The notes under the pieces: model-generated
The model's input: only the letters and a program-made list of their open reading frames with translations
What the model was told of the DNA's origin: nothing
The model's database searches: none
Shown: piece after piece, positions 16,900 to 25,743 of the stretch
How positions within the stretch are numbered: position 1 is the first letter of the stretch
How the letters are laid out: each line of letters opens with the position of its first letter
Position numbers and translations under genes: made by a program
From: Lachnospiraceae bacterium
GTDB lineage: Bacteria > Bacillota > Clostridia > Lachnospirales > Lachnospiraceae
DNA: 64,000 nt
Direction: 5' to 3'
Assembly (NCBI GenBank): GCA_009774175.1
Contig: VSNG01000003.1
Span: 1 to 64,000, forward strand

Positions 16900-18546
16900 A
16901 TGCAGGGATATTTGGCAGCGGTTAGCGCGGAGACAAGAATTTTACTGGTTTTATCTATCATACTGTTTGCCGGATTTATCATGACCAGACTGACAAATAC
17001 CCTGAACCTGCCCAAGGTCAGCGGTTATATTCTGGCGGGTATTCTGATCGGGCCCTGCGGACTGAATATGATACCGGCGGACATGATCGAAAACCTGAGC
17101 TTTGTCAGCGATCTTGCGCTGGCGTTCATCGCCTTTGGCGTGGGGAAGTTCTTTAAAAAGGAAGTAATCAAAAAGACCGGCAGCAAGGTTTTGATCGTGA
17201 CCTTCTTTGAAGCGCTGACGGCCGGCGTGCTGGTGACGGTGGTCTGTCGGACGGTCTTTCGACTGGATCTGGACTTTGCGCTGATTCTGGGAGCCATAGC
17301 GACGGCAACGGCTCCCGCCAGCACCATGATGACCATTAACCAGTACAAGGCCAAGGGAGAATTTGTCAATACCCTTTTGCAGATTGTGGCGCTGGACGAT
17401 GTGGTCTGTCTGCTGGCGTTCAGTATCGTGGGGGCCGTGGCGGGGGCTGCGGGCGGCGGAGGCGTGGCGGCGCAGGAAATCCTTCTGCCCGTTATTTATA
17501 ATGTTTTCGCCCTGTTTCTGGGTTTTTTCTGCGGCTATTTTCTGAGCAGGCTGCTGATTCCGGCCAGAAGCAAGGATAACCGGCTGATTCTTGCCATTGC
17601 CATGCTGACAGGAATATCGGGAATCTGTACCTCCTTAAATATTTCGCCGCTGCTCTCCTGTATGGTGTTCGGGGCTTCCTACATCAATCTGACCAGAGAC
17701 AAGAAGCTTTACAGGCAGCTTAACAATTTTACGCCTCCTGTCATGTCCTTGTTTTTTATCGTCTCCGGCATGAAGCTGGATATCGGCGCCCTGTCGACGG
17801 TGGGCGTGATCGGCCTGTGCTACTTCCTTGTCCGCATCATCGGGAAATATGTGGGTACATATGTGGGCTGCGCGATTACCGGCATGAGCAGGGAAGCAAG
17901 AAAATATATGGGGCTTGCGCTGGTGCCGCAGGCGGGGGTGGCCATTGGACTGGCTTTTCTGGGAGAGCGGCTGCTTCCGGGGGAGCGCGGACAGCTTTTG
18001 CTTACCATTATTCTTTCCTCTTCCGTTCTCTATGAGATGGTAGGTCCCATCTGCGCCAAGCTGGCGCTGATCTTTTCGGGCTGTATCACGCTGGAAAACG
18101 CCGTGAACGCGGAGATGGGCGAGCTGGAGGAAATCGCCCGGACCGGAGCGGAAGCCGTGGAAACCGCCCAAGTCGGGGCAGGAACGGGGGAAACCGCGCC
18201 GATCGGGGCAGGAACGGGAGAAACCGGGGAGACCGGGGCGAAAACCGAAGAAACCAGGGAAACGGCGGATGGGGAAGCCGGTATCTTTGCAGAGGGACAG
18301 ACGGATTACGGGCAGCTTTCTGAGGAAGAAACAGCACAGGAAACAGAAGCGGACGAAGAAACCACGGACATTTCCCTGGTGGAACACTTCGAGGAGCTGG
18401 AGATGGGCGTGGAAAATCAGGAAATCGACGATATCGAAAGCTGCGTTCATCTGGAAAAGGAAGAACAGGATGAAAAAGCGAACAAAACAGTAAAAACTGA
18501 TAAGCGGAAGAAAAAGGTAAAAAAGAAGTCGGCGGGGAAGCATTAG
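16900..18546 (+). CDS. CPA2-family cation:proton antiporter with charged tail
   Basis: 548 residues. The first 400 or so form a Kef/NapA-like antiporter core of about 12 helices, starting with FIMTRLTNTLNLPKVSGYIL and GILIGPCGL. The tail is unusual. Residues about 415-455 are four 10-residue repeats (pattern xGAxxxETxx, for example VGAGTGETAP), followed by an acidic stretch and a very basic end rich in Lys. The tail is likely disordered and may be regulatory. The gene is preceded by AAAGGAAACGGG and followed by the flgM promoter. The ion carried (K+ or Na+) is not decided by sequence. Confidence 0.88.
   Translation: MQGYLAAVSAETRILLVLSIILFAGFIMTRLTNTLNLPKVSGYILAGILIGPCGLNMIPADMIENLSFVSDLALAFIAFGVGKFFKKEVIKKTGSKVLIVTFFEALTAGVLVTVVCRTVFRLDLDFALILGAIATATAPASTMMTINQYKAKGEFVNTLLQIVALDDVVCLLAFSIVGAVAGAAGGGGVAAQEILLPVIYNVFALFLGFFCGYFLSRLLIPARSKDNRLILAIAMLTGISGICTSLNISPLLSCMVFGASYINLTRDKKLYRQLNNFTPPVMSLFFIVSGMKLDIGALSTVGVIGLCYFLVRIIGKYVGTYVGCAITGMSREARKYMGLALVPQAGVAIGLAFLGERLLPGERGQLLLTIILSSSVLYEMVGPICAKLALIFSGCITLENAVNAEMGELEEIARTGAEAVETAQVGAGTGETAPIGAGTGETGETGAKTEETRETADGEAGIFAEGQTDYGQLSEEETAQETEADEETTDISLVEHFEELEMGVENQEIDDIESCVHLEKEEQDEKANKTVKTDKRKKKVKKKSAGKH
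18141..18260 (+). repeat. 30-bp in-frame tandem repeats in antiporter tail
   Basis: Four units (18141-18170, 18171-18200, 18201-18230, 18231-18260) share a pattern like tcggggcaggaacggg followed by gaaacc. The two central units are nearly identical. The period keeps frame (10 codons), so copy number can vary without frameshift. Confidence 0.75.
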
Positions 18547-18567
18547 GCGGGCTGTATACAGAAAAAT

Positions 18568-18644
18568 AAATTCACCTCTAAAGTCTTACGGAAAAAGGCC
18601 GATACTTATAGTGTAAGACATTGAAATGGGGTGAATTTCTTTTT
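18568..18644 (+). terminator. Terminator-like long hairpin enclosing the flgM promoter
   Basis: The outer arms AAATTCACC (18568-18576) and GGTGAATTT (18630-18638) are followed by CTTTTT. The inner arms GTCTTAC (18583-18589) and GTAAGAC (18613-18619) also pair. RNA read from the antiporter gene could fold into this and stop, while the flgM promoter lies within the fold. Confidence 0.5.
18579..18605 (+). promoter_or_regulatory. Sigma-28 (SigD/FliA) promoter of flgM operon
   Basis: TAAA (18579-18582), a 16-base spacer and CCGATAC (18599-18605) match the flagellar sigma-28 consensus. Two other promoters in the window (27032 and 30932) have the same spacing. Confidence 0.85.
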
Positions 18645-18679
18645 GGGAATGGAGCCTCGGGAGGAAGGAGGAATCCTAT

Positions 18680-18961
18680 ATGCGTATCGAAGCTTATACA
18701 CAGATACAGCAGATCTATGGCACGAAGAATAAGGCCAGAACACAGAATACCGCAAAAAGTGCGAATTCTGATCGGATTCAGATCTCCAGCATCGGCAAGG
18801 ATATTCAGATTGCGAAAAACGCAGTTGCCGCCGCTGATGACATCAGAAGCGAGTTGACAGCTCCCATCAAAGCAGGCATTGCAAACGGCACATATCATGT
18901 GAGCGGCGAGAGCTTTGCGGAGAAACTGATGAAGCAGTATGAGGAGATTGAGAATTTGTAA
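18680..18961 (+). CDS. flgM: Anti-sigma-28 factor FlgM
   Basis: 93 residues, the usual FlgM length. The N-terminal part is polar and probably unfolded. The C-terminal part (about 35-90) has the sigma-binding helices, seen in SDRIQISSIGKDIQIAKNAV and VSGESFAEKLMKQYEE. FlgM holds sigma-28 inactive until it is exported through the finished hook-basal body. GGAAGGAGGAATCC supplies a strong RBS. It is the first gene of a sigma-28-driven operon, so it is under feedback control by the factor it inhibits. Confidence 0.93.
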   Translation: MRIEAYTQIQQIYGTKNKARTQNTAKSANSDRIQISSIGKDIQIAKNAVAAADDIRSELTAPIKAGIANGTYHVSGESFAEKLMKQYEEIENL

Positions 18962-18988
18962 GTAAATTTACAGGGCGGGAGGGATACC

Positions 18989-19507
18989 GTGGCAAGTTTG
19001 ATGGAAACCTTAATCGAGGTTTTGGAAAAGGAAAATCTGGAATACGGGAATCTGTTGGAATTGTCCATGAAAAAAACGCCTGCCATTGTGTCTGACGACA
19101 TTAAAACATTAGCGGAAATCACGGATGAGGAGCAAATCATCGTAAGCAGAATCAATCATCTGGATCATCAGAGAAATGAAGCTGTTAATGATATTGCGAA
19201 CGTACTTAACAAGGATGTTACGAAACTGAAAATTGTCGATTTAATTGATATGCTGGCGGCAAGGCCACAGGAACAGGCCAAACTGGCATCGGTATTTGAC
19301 GATCTGCGCAGAAACGTGCGGGCAGTGAAACGGATCAACGAACAGAACCGTGAACTGATTGAGAACGCGCTGGAGCTTGTGCAGCTCAACATGCAGGTTT
19401 TGCAGTCCATGAATAAGGCGCCGGAGACGGCGAATTATAACAAGGGAGCTTACAATACCGGTGATGTGATCGGAACGGTCAACAAGGCTTTTGACGCCAG
19501 ACAATAA
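18989..19507 (+). CDS. flgN: Flagellar export chaperone FlgN
   Basis: 172 residues, mostly helical, with the FlgN-family pattern of two long helices (LMETLIEVLEKENLEYGNLL and VKRINEQNRELIENALELVQ). FlgN binds the hook-filament junction proteins FlgK and FlgL and guides them to the export gate. Both substrates are encoded directly downstream, FlgK twice. A GTG start at 18989 is chosen because GGGAGGGA is at correct spacing; an ATG at 19001 is the alternative. Confidence 0.88.
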   Translation: MASLMETLIEVLEKENLEYGNLLELSMKKTPAIVSDDIKTLAEITDEEQIIVSRINHLDHQRNEAVNDIANVLNKDVTKLKIVDLIDMLAARPQEQAKLASVFDDLRRNVRAVKRINEQNRELIENALELVQLNMQVLQSMNKAPETANYNKGAYNTGDVIGTVNKAFDARQ

Positions 19508-19526
19508 TTGTTGAGGACGGTAAAAT

Positions 19527-21218
19527 ATGTCATTAATGGGAAGCCTTTATACAGGCGTATCAGGACTTAGAACATCAAATAATGCGCTGAATACGACAGC
19601 GCATAACATGTCTAACTTAGACACCACAGGATATACCAGACAGCAGGTAGCGCAGGGAACCAGAAACTATGTGACTCATTCCAAAAGCGCTACCAAGAAC
19701 TGGATCCAGACGGGTCTTGGTGTCAATTATACCCGAACAAGACAGGAAAGAGATGCCATACTGGACAAAAACTATCGCCGCGAGACGGGGCGGAGGTCTT
19801 TTTATGAGGTTTCCGCATATGCGATTGAGGAGATGGAGTACATTCTCGGAGAGTCCAACGAGGGGCATGAGTTTTCCATTGCGCTGACAGGTGATCACGA
19901 CGGCGCGAACGCGGAAGACGGACTCTGGGGCGCAGTGCAGGAGCTGGCTAAGGATCCGACTGCCTCAGTGAATCAGAACCTGTTTGTGACGAAAGCCTAT
20001 GAATTTATCACGAAGGCGCAGAAGGTTTACGACAGCCTCTGCGAATATCAGGATAATTTAAATAAAGATGTTAAGCGGGACGTTGACCGCATTAATGCAT
20101 ATGCCCAGGAAATCGAGCTTCTGAACCGGGCGATTGTGCGGGTCGAGGGCGGCCCGGAGCAGGCCAACGACTTGAGGGACCGCAGAAATTATCTTCTGGA
20201 CGAGCTGGGCAAGCTGGGAAGCATTTCCTATTCTGAGGATATCAGGGGATATGTGAGCGTCCGCTTTGAGCAGGTGGATCTGGTAAAAGGCAGTTTGGTC
20301 AATGAAATGAAGCTTTATCAGGATCCCCAGACCGGCTTTTACACACCCTACTGGAAGATGCTTGCCAGATATGACAGGTTTGATAAGGACGGCAACCCCA
20401 TTGTTTCCAAAGAAAACATAGAAGGGGCGAAGGTGTTTAAGCTGGAGCAGAAGGTATCCTCCGAGTTTAATACGGATATCGGCTCCCTGAAAAGCACCCT
20501 GCTTGCCAGAGGCGACCACAGGGCGACCTACAGCGAGATTGACAATATCAATCCGGACGGTGAGTATGAGGAGAACTGGTACAACGTTCACGTAGCCGAT
20601 TCGCTGGTGATGAACATTCAGGCGGAATTTGATAAACTGGTGCATATTGTCTGCACGAAGATAAACGACGTGCTGGCGGAGGCGGCCGAAAGGGCTACCG
20701 CACAGAACCCGGATTCCGATTATCTGCGGGATAAGGACGGCAATCCCTATCAGCTGTTCCAGCTTGCAGTAGACGAGGTGGAAGGAAAGCCCGAGACGGG
20801 ATGGACGGTGAGAAACATGCTGGTGAATCCGGAACTGCGCCAGAATCCATCTCTGCTGACATTCAGACTGGGCGAGCACTCGGAAGATCACGAGACCATG
20901 GAGGCCTTGAAAAAGGCTTTCGAGGAAACCGTATATACACTGAATCCCAATGTGGCGACGCCTGTCTGCTTCAAGGATTATTACAAGAATCTGGTATCCC
21001 AGCTGGCGAATACGGGGCAGGTGCTCAGGGCGGTGCAGGATAACCAGATGGTGGCAACGGATGCGCTGGCCTATGCGAGGGAAGAAATTGTAGGCGTTTC
21101 CTCCGACGAGGAGCTGACCAACATGATTATGTACCAGAACGCTTATAACGCATCCAGCAGATATATCAATGTAGTCAGCGAGATGCTGGACCATCTGCTT
21201 ACTACGCTGGGACGCTGA
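19527..21218 (+). CDS. flgK: Flagellar hook-associated protein 1 FlgK (copy 1)
   Basis: 563 residues. The N-terminal D0 helix motif is SLYTGVSGLRTSNNALNTTA followed by HNMSNLDTTGYTRQ. The C-terminal partner helix has MIMYQNAYNASSRYINVVSE. These ends pack in the hook-filament junction, while the middle (about 150-500) is the variable surface part. It is followed after 15 bases by a second, quite different FlgK. GAGGAC is the RBS. As the first junction protein it should bind the hook tip, but which of the two copies does so cannot be seen. Confidence 0.95.
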   Translation: MSLMGSLYTGVSGLRTSNNALNTTAHNMSNLDTTGYTRQQVAQGTRNYVTHSKSATKNWIQTGLGVNYTRTRQERDAILDKNYRRETGRRSFYEVSAYAIEEMEYILGESNEGHEFSIALTGDHDGANAEDGLWGAVQELAKDPTASVNQNLFVTKAYEFITKAQKVYDSLCEYQDNLNKDVKRDVDRINAYAQEIELLNRAIVRVEGGPEQANDLRDRRNYLLDELGKLGSISYSEDIRGYVSVRFEQVDLVKGSLVNEMKLYQDPQTGFYTPYWKMLARYDRFDKDGNPIVSKENIEGAKVFKLEQKVSSEFNTDIGSLKSTLLARGDHRATYSEIDNINPDGEYEENWYNVHVADSLVMNIQAEFDKLVHIVCTKINDVLAEAAERATAQNPDSDYLRDKDGNPYQLFQLAVDEVEGKPETGWTVRNMLVNPELRQNPSLLTFRLGEHSEDHETMEALKKAFEETVYTLNPNVATPVCFKDYYKNLVSQLANTGQVLRAVQDNQMVATDALAYAREEIVGVSSDEELTNMIMYQNAYNASSRYINVVSEMLDHLLTTLGR

Positions 21219-21233
21219 TAGAGAGGTGAGAAT

Positions 21234-23102
21234 ATGTCATCAACTTTTTTCGGACTTACAATCGCATCATCAGGACTCAAGGCGGCCAACGCCGCTTTGA
21301 ACACGACAGGCAATAATGTCAGCAATGTAAACACTGCCGGCTACAGCAGACAGGAAGTGAAGTCGGAGGCGGCCAACGCGTTGCGCGTATTTGCGACCTA
21401 CGGCTGTGCGGGCGCGGGTGTGGAGACACTGGCAATTGAGCGTGTCAGAGATCAGTTTTATGACAATAAATACTGGGCTAACGAGACCAAGCTCGGCGAG
21501 TACGACGCAAAAGTTTACTATTGCAAAATGATCGAGGAGTACTTAAAGGACGATAACAAGACCGGCTTTAAGACGCTCTTTAATAAGATGAGCGCGGCTT
21601 TGCAGGAGATTACGAAAAACGCCAGCAGCACCGATGTGAAGGCCGAGTTTTTAGGCACGGCGAAGGCGCTGACCGATTATTTTAATAATATGTACGGCGA
21701 CCTGAGAGATTTGCAGGCGGACATAAACGACGAGATTAAGATTCGCGCGGATCAGATCAATTCCATCGCGCAGGATCTGGCTACGGTCAATAAGCAGATT
21801 AATACCATTGAGCTGACAGGCAGCCGGGCAAACGAGCTGCGTGATAAGAGAGATCTTTTGCTCGACGAGCTTTCCGCCATTGTGGATGTGCAGACGCAGG
21901 AGCTGCCCATTTTGGACGAACAGGGAAATGAGACGGCGGCCCACAGATTTATGGTAAAGATTGCGGGCGGACAGACGCTGGTGGATATGGATGATTACAA
22001 GACTCTGATCTGCGTGGCGCGCACGGATGAGGAGAAGGTGAATCAGACCGATGTGGACGGACTTTACGACCTTCAGTGGAGCAACGGACTGAAATTCAGT
22101 CTGTATAACTCCTCCATGGGCGGTATCCTGCGCGGGCTGATTGAGATGCGCGACGGAAACAACGGCGAATACTTCAACGGAACCGCCACAAACGTATCCT
22201 ATCACAAGCATTTTTCCACGGTGACCATAAAGACCACGGATTCCCATTTACAGAATATGGCGAAGTGTAATCTTTCCGATACCGGCGGCGTGATCAATGT
22301 GGGAGACCAGCTTTACTACTATACACAGTGGACTTATAAAGGAAACGGCGAATACAGCTTTACCATAGATAATGAGAAGAGCGATATGCCGCTTACCCAG
22401 TCAAAAACAGGGGCGAACGTTTCTATAGGCGCTGAGATTCATTATCAGGGCGTGCCCTACTATCTGAAACAGATGAACGAGTGGGTGCGTGATTTCTCCA
22501 AAAAGGTAAACGATATCTTTAAGGAGGGACTTACGGCGGAGGATCCGCCAAAGAAAGCGGATATTTTATTTACGGCGGATTATGTCAGACTGGACGGCCA
22601 GTATAAGCAGAGCCAGCTGGATACCGCTACGGCAAACGGCGAAAATACCGGTTACTACAACCTGACAGCCGGTAATGTGACGCTTCTGGATGCGGTGGTT
22701 AAAAATCCCGATCTTCTGGGAACCAGAAAAGACATTGACAAGGATCCCGACGACGACGTGGATGAGACCGAGGGTAAGGAGCAGTGCGATCAGGTCTGGG
22801 CAGTGATCTCCATGCTGGGTGATAAGAACCAGTTCAGCTTCCGCGGCAGAGACGCGGGCGGTTTTCTGGAGTGCGTTCTTTCGGATGCATTACTGAATGC
22901 AAGCAATGCGGAGAATTTCTACAAGACTTATTACAGTCTGGAGACAAATATAGAAAACCAGAGAACTTCCATCTCCGGCGTGGACGAGGACGAGGAAGCC
23001 ATGAATCTGGTGAAATACGAGAACTCCTACACGTTGGCCTCCAAGATGATTAACGTGCTGACCGAAGTGTATGACAGACTGATTCTGCAGACCGGCGTAT
23101 AA
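21234..23102 (+). CDS. flgK: Flagellar hook-associated protein FlgK (copy 2)
   Basis: 622 residues with the same D0 logic as copy 1. The start is FFGLTIASSGLKAANAALNT with GNNVSNVNTAGYSRQ, and the end is MNLVKYENSYTLASKMINVL. The middle is unrelated by eye to copy 1 and longer, with a beta-rich segment around 300-420. The two copies may form a mixed junction ring or be alternative first junction proteins. AGAGGTGAG precedes the ATG. The shared termini and diverged middle argue for an old duplication. Confidence 0.92.
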   Translation: MSSTFFGLTIASSGLKAANAALNTTGNNVSNVNTAGYSRQEVKSEAANALRVFATYGCAGAGVETLAIERVRDQFYDNKYWANETKLGEYDAKVYYCKMIEEYLKDDNKTGFKTLFNKMSAALQEITKNASSTDVKAEFLGTAKALTDYFNNMYGDLRDLQADINDEIKIRADQINSIAQDLATVNKQINTIELTGSRANELRDKRDLLLDELSAIVDVQTQELPILDEQGNETAAHRFMVKIAGGQTLVDMDDYKTLICVARTDEEKVNQTDVDGLYDLQWSNGLKFSLYNSSMGGILRGLIEMRDGNNGEYFNGTATNVSYHKHFSTVTIKTTDSHLQNMAKCNLSDTGGVINVGDQLYYYTQWTYKGNGEYSFTIDNEKSDMPLTQSKTGANVSIGAEIHYQGVPYYLKQMNEWVRDFSKKVNDIFKEGLTAEDPPKKADILFTADYVRLDGQYKQSQLDTATANGENTGYYNLTAGNVTLLDAVVKNPDLLGTRKDIDKDPDDDVDETEGKEQCDQVWAVISMLGDKNQFSFRGRDAGGFLECVLSDALLNASNAENFYKTYYSLETNIENQRTSISGVDEDEEAMNLVKYENSYTLASKMINVLTEVYDRLILQTGV

Positions 23103-23215
23103 CTGATTGAGCAGAGCTTGGTCACAGGATTCGCTTCGTGGCCCCGGCGGCGCTGCCGAATGCGCTTCGTGCAATCGGCGCACGGCCCAATATGAAAGAA
23201 AGAGGGAAACAGATT

Positions 23216-24904
23216 ATGAGAATGACGAACAAGATTATGCGCAACAATGCCGCATACAATGTGAATCAGAATAAGATATTGCAGGATAAGCTGACGAACC
23301 AGATGACGAACCAGAGTAAAATTGCGCGTCCCTCCGACGATCCCGTGGTGGCGATCAGGGCGCTTCGTTTAAGAAGTAATGTGAGCGCCATTACTCAGTA
23401 TAATGAAAAGAATGCGGAGGATGCGAAGCAGTGGCTTGACCTGACGGCGGACGCCATGAAGACGGTGGATGACGTACTGACCGACCTTTACAAACAGGCA
23501 ACGACTTCCGCAAACAAATATCAGACGGCAGACGATCTGCGGATTCTGATGTCTCAGATGAAGCAGCTGACGAAGGAGTTTTATTCCTGCGCGAATGTGG
23601 ATTATGCGGGACGTTATGTGTTCTCCGGCTACAGGACGGATCTTCCTGTTACTTTTACCGCAGAGGATAAGAAGCAGATGGACGATCACCCGGTATCCTA
23701 TAATATTAACGAAAGCTTTGGCTTTCAGGATATCAATCGGATCAATTATACCGATTATGATAAGCTGCGGGAAGGGCTTGGAGGGGCGAACGGACCGTCA
23801 ACGCCCGGTGATCTCGACGATGTAAATTCTTACGAGCAGAACGTGGCGAACACTACGCTTTACAGCTTCCGAATCTCTTATAATAATCTGGATTCTCTGG
23901 CGGGCGGCGGGAAATTATCCATTACCATGCCGGTTGCAAACGGCGGGACGGCTACCACGCTGAATGTGGCTGCTAACGGTACGCCCGATGCTAACGGGAT
24001 GCTTCAAACGACAGTAACCGACCAGTCGGGCAATCCGGTTGCGGGAGCGCCTCAGATCGCGGAATTTACGGATCAGGAGCAGGCCTACAAAGCGATTGCA
24101 GACGGCACTTTTTCAGGAATTGCTTACATTCCCACAAGCGGTGAGCTGGTTTTCTCGAAGGATTTCTATGAGGCGAATTTCAGCGAGGCGACCTTTGGCG
24201 GAGAAGATTCTTTCCATGTAAATTATGACAAATCCAGCTGGAAGGAAGGCGATATCAATCCGGTGCATTATTTTAACTGTACGGAAACGCTCAGAACCAC
24301 AGGCCCTGACGAGAATCCGCCGGAGTACCGTAATACCGCCTATAATACCCAGCGGGACGAGGGAAGAAATCAGGACATCTATTATGATGTGGGCTACAAC
24401 CAGCAGATTCAGGTCAACAGCCGTGCGGACGAGATTTTTACCCACGACGTGCAGCGTGATATGGATGATTTCGAGCACTATTTAAAGCAGTATGAAGATG
24501 TTGAAACGCTGGAAAAGGATTTGACGACAAAGCAGAAGGACTGGCCGGAGGACAGCCAGGAATATAAGGATTATGCCGAACGACTCAAGGGTGTGGAGAA
24601 GGCGAAAAGCTATATCCGTGACAATATCCATACGAAGTTTGAAAATCAGATTTCAAAATACCAGAAATATATGGATGATTCCAGAGTGGCCATGACCGAT
24701 AATGCCACCAGAGGAAGCCGTCTGACGCTGGTTAAGACCAGGCTGACGAACCAGCAGGCTACCTATAAGGAGCTGCAGCAGGACAACGAGGGAATTGATA
24801 TCACAGAAGTGGCGATTGAAATGACCAGTGCGGATCTGACTTACAATGCGGCTCTTATGGCCACAGGTAAGATCATGCAGACCAATTTGATGAATTATAT
24901 TTGA
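23216..24904 (+). CDS. flgL: Flagellar hook-associated protein 3 FlgL (enlarged)
   Basis: About 562 residues, much longer than the roughly 300 of FlgL in Bacillus or E. coli. The N-terminus (MRMTNKIMRNNAAYNVNQNK then SGYR-like IARPSDDPVVAIRALRLRS) and the C-terminus (DITEVAIEMTSADLTYNAAL) are FlgL/flagellin-like D0-D1 helices. The extra 250 residues lie in the middle (about 180-430), as a surface insert. ATG 23216 has AGAGGGAAAC upstream; an upstream extension to 23138 is not FlgL-like. FlgL caps the junction and receives the first flagellin. Confidence 0.93.
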   Translation: MRMTNKIMRNNAAYNVNQNKILQDKLTNQMTNQSKIARPSDDPVVAIRALRLRSNVSAITQYNEKNAEDAKQWLDLTADAMKTVDDVLTDLYKQATTSANKYQTADDLRILMSQMKQLTKEFYSCANVDYAGRYVFSGYRTDLPVTFTAEDKKQMDDHPVSYNINESFGFQDINRINYTDYDKLREGLGGANGPSTPGDLDDVNSYEQNVANTTLYSFRISYNNLDSLAGGGKLSITMPVANGGTATTLNVAANGTPDANGMLQTTVTDQSGNPVAGAPQIAEFTDQEQAYKAIADGTFSGIAYIPTSGELVFSKDFYEANFSEATFGGEDSFHVNYDKSSWKEGDINPVHYFNCTETLRTTGPDENPPEYRNTAYNTQRDEGRNQDIYYDVGYNQQIQVNSRADEIFTHDVQRDMDDFEHYLKQYEDVETLEKDLTTKQKDWPEDSQEYKDYAERLKGVEKAKSYIRDNIHTKFENQISKYQKYMDDSRVAMTDNATRGSRLTLVKTRLTNQQATYKELQQDNEGIDITEVAIEMTSADLTYNAALMATGKIMQTNLMNYI

Positions 24905-24928
24905 TAAGCAACAGAAAGGGTGAAGGGA

Positions 24929-25390
24929 ATGCAGATAAAGACAAGAGTATTCGGCGAAGTTACGATTGATGATGAGAAGACTATACATTTTCCCGGCGGA
25001 ATCATAGGATTTCCGGAGCTTCAGGATTTTGCGCTGATTCACGATGAGGAGAAGGGCACGGATACGATTCATTGGCTGCAGTCTTTGCAGGAGCCCGCTT
25101 TTGCGATGCCGGTAATGGATCCGCTGATTGTGCGTCCCGACTATAATCCCGAGGTGGACGACGAACTTCTCAATAATATCGGGGAGATAGTACCGGATGA
25201 GCTTTTGGTCATGGTTACGGTGACTGTGCCGAAAGAGATTGAAAAAATGACAGTGAATCTGAAAGGCCCCATTGTAATTAATGCGGCGGAAAGGTTGGCG
25301 GTACAGGTAATTGTGGAAGGGGATGAGTATGTTGTTAAATATCCCATCTACGACATTTTAAATCAGAATAAGAAAAAGGCGGGTGAGTAA
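24929..25390 (+). CDS. fliW: Flagellar assembly factor FliW
   Basis: 153 residues. The FliW signature HFPGGIIGFPELQDFALI lies near the N-terminus, with VTVPKEIEKMTVNLKGPIVI in the second half. FliW binds CsrA and, in competition, flagellin, so that CsrA blocks flagellin translation only when flagellin accumulates in the cell. The ATG at 24929 follows GAAGGG. The stop TAA is directly adjacent to the csrA ATG. Gene order fliW-csrA matches B. subtilis. Confidence 0.95.
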   Translation: MQIKTRVFGEVTIDDEKTIHFPGGIIGFPELQDFALIHDEEKGTDTIHWLQSLQEPAFAMPVMDPLIVRPDYNPEVDDELLNNIGEIVPDELLVMVTVTVPKEIEKMTVNLKGPIVINAAERLAVQVIVEGDEYVVKYPIYDILNQNKKKAGE

Positions 25391-25609
25391 ATGTTAGCTT
25401 TATCCAGAAAGAAAAATGAAGCGCTTGTGATCAATAATAATGTGGAGATTACAATTCTTGAGATCAAAGGCGAGCAGGTGAAGCTTGGCATTAGCGCACC
25501 AAGGGAAGTGCCTGTGTACCGTAAGGAGGTTTACGTGCAGATTCAGGATGCCAATAAGGAAGCCGGCGACGTGGACGGCATGGAGGCGCTCAGGAATCTG
25601 TTAGGCTGA
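25391..25609 (+). CDS. csrA: Translational regulator CsrA
   Basis: 72 residues. The start MLALSRKKNEALVINNNVEI, the strand VKLGISAPREVPVYRKEVY and the RNA-binding residues (Arg6 and the PREVPVYR segment) are conserved. CsrA dimers bind GGA motifs in mRNA leaders and block ribosome access. The flagellin leader at 30965-31082 carries such motifs. It starts immediately after the fliW stop, so it is translationally coupled. A terminator follows. Confidence 0.96.
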   Translation: MLALSRKKNEALVINNNVEITILEIKGEQVKLGISAPREVPVYRKEVYVQIQDANKEAGDVDGMEALRNLLG

Positions 25610-25647
25610 CGGATTGTAAAAAGCAGCTGTGAGAAATAAAAAGAGAA

Positions 25648-25682
25648 GGCATATATGACAGAAGCGTCATGTATGCCTTTTT
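25648..25682 (+). terminator. Terminator of flgM-csrA operon
   Basis: GGCATATATGAC (25648-25659) pairs with GTCATGTATGCC (25666-25677, one wobble) around agaagc, followed by a T-run. Confidence 0.85.
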
Positions 25683-25743
25683 GTGATACGGACAGGAAGC
25701 GATGCGCTTGCCAGAGCAGTCAGGCCGCGGGAGTGTGCGGAGC

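Noticed and set aside
20058..21194. Long frame antisense to flgK copy 1 (378 residues)
   Set aside because: It is a shadow of the biased codon positions in flgK and has no family features. The same applies to frames antisense to fliD (28389-29120) and to the kinase/regulator junction (11159-12055).
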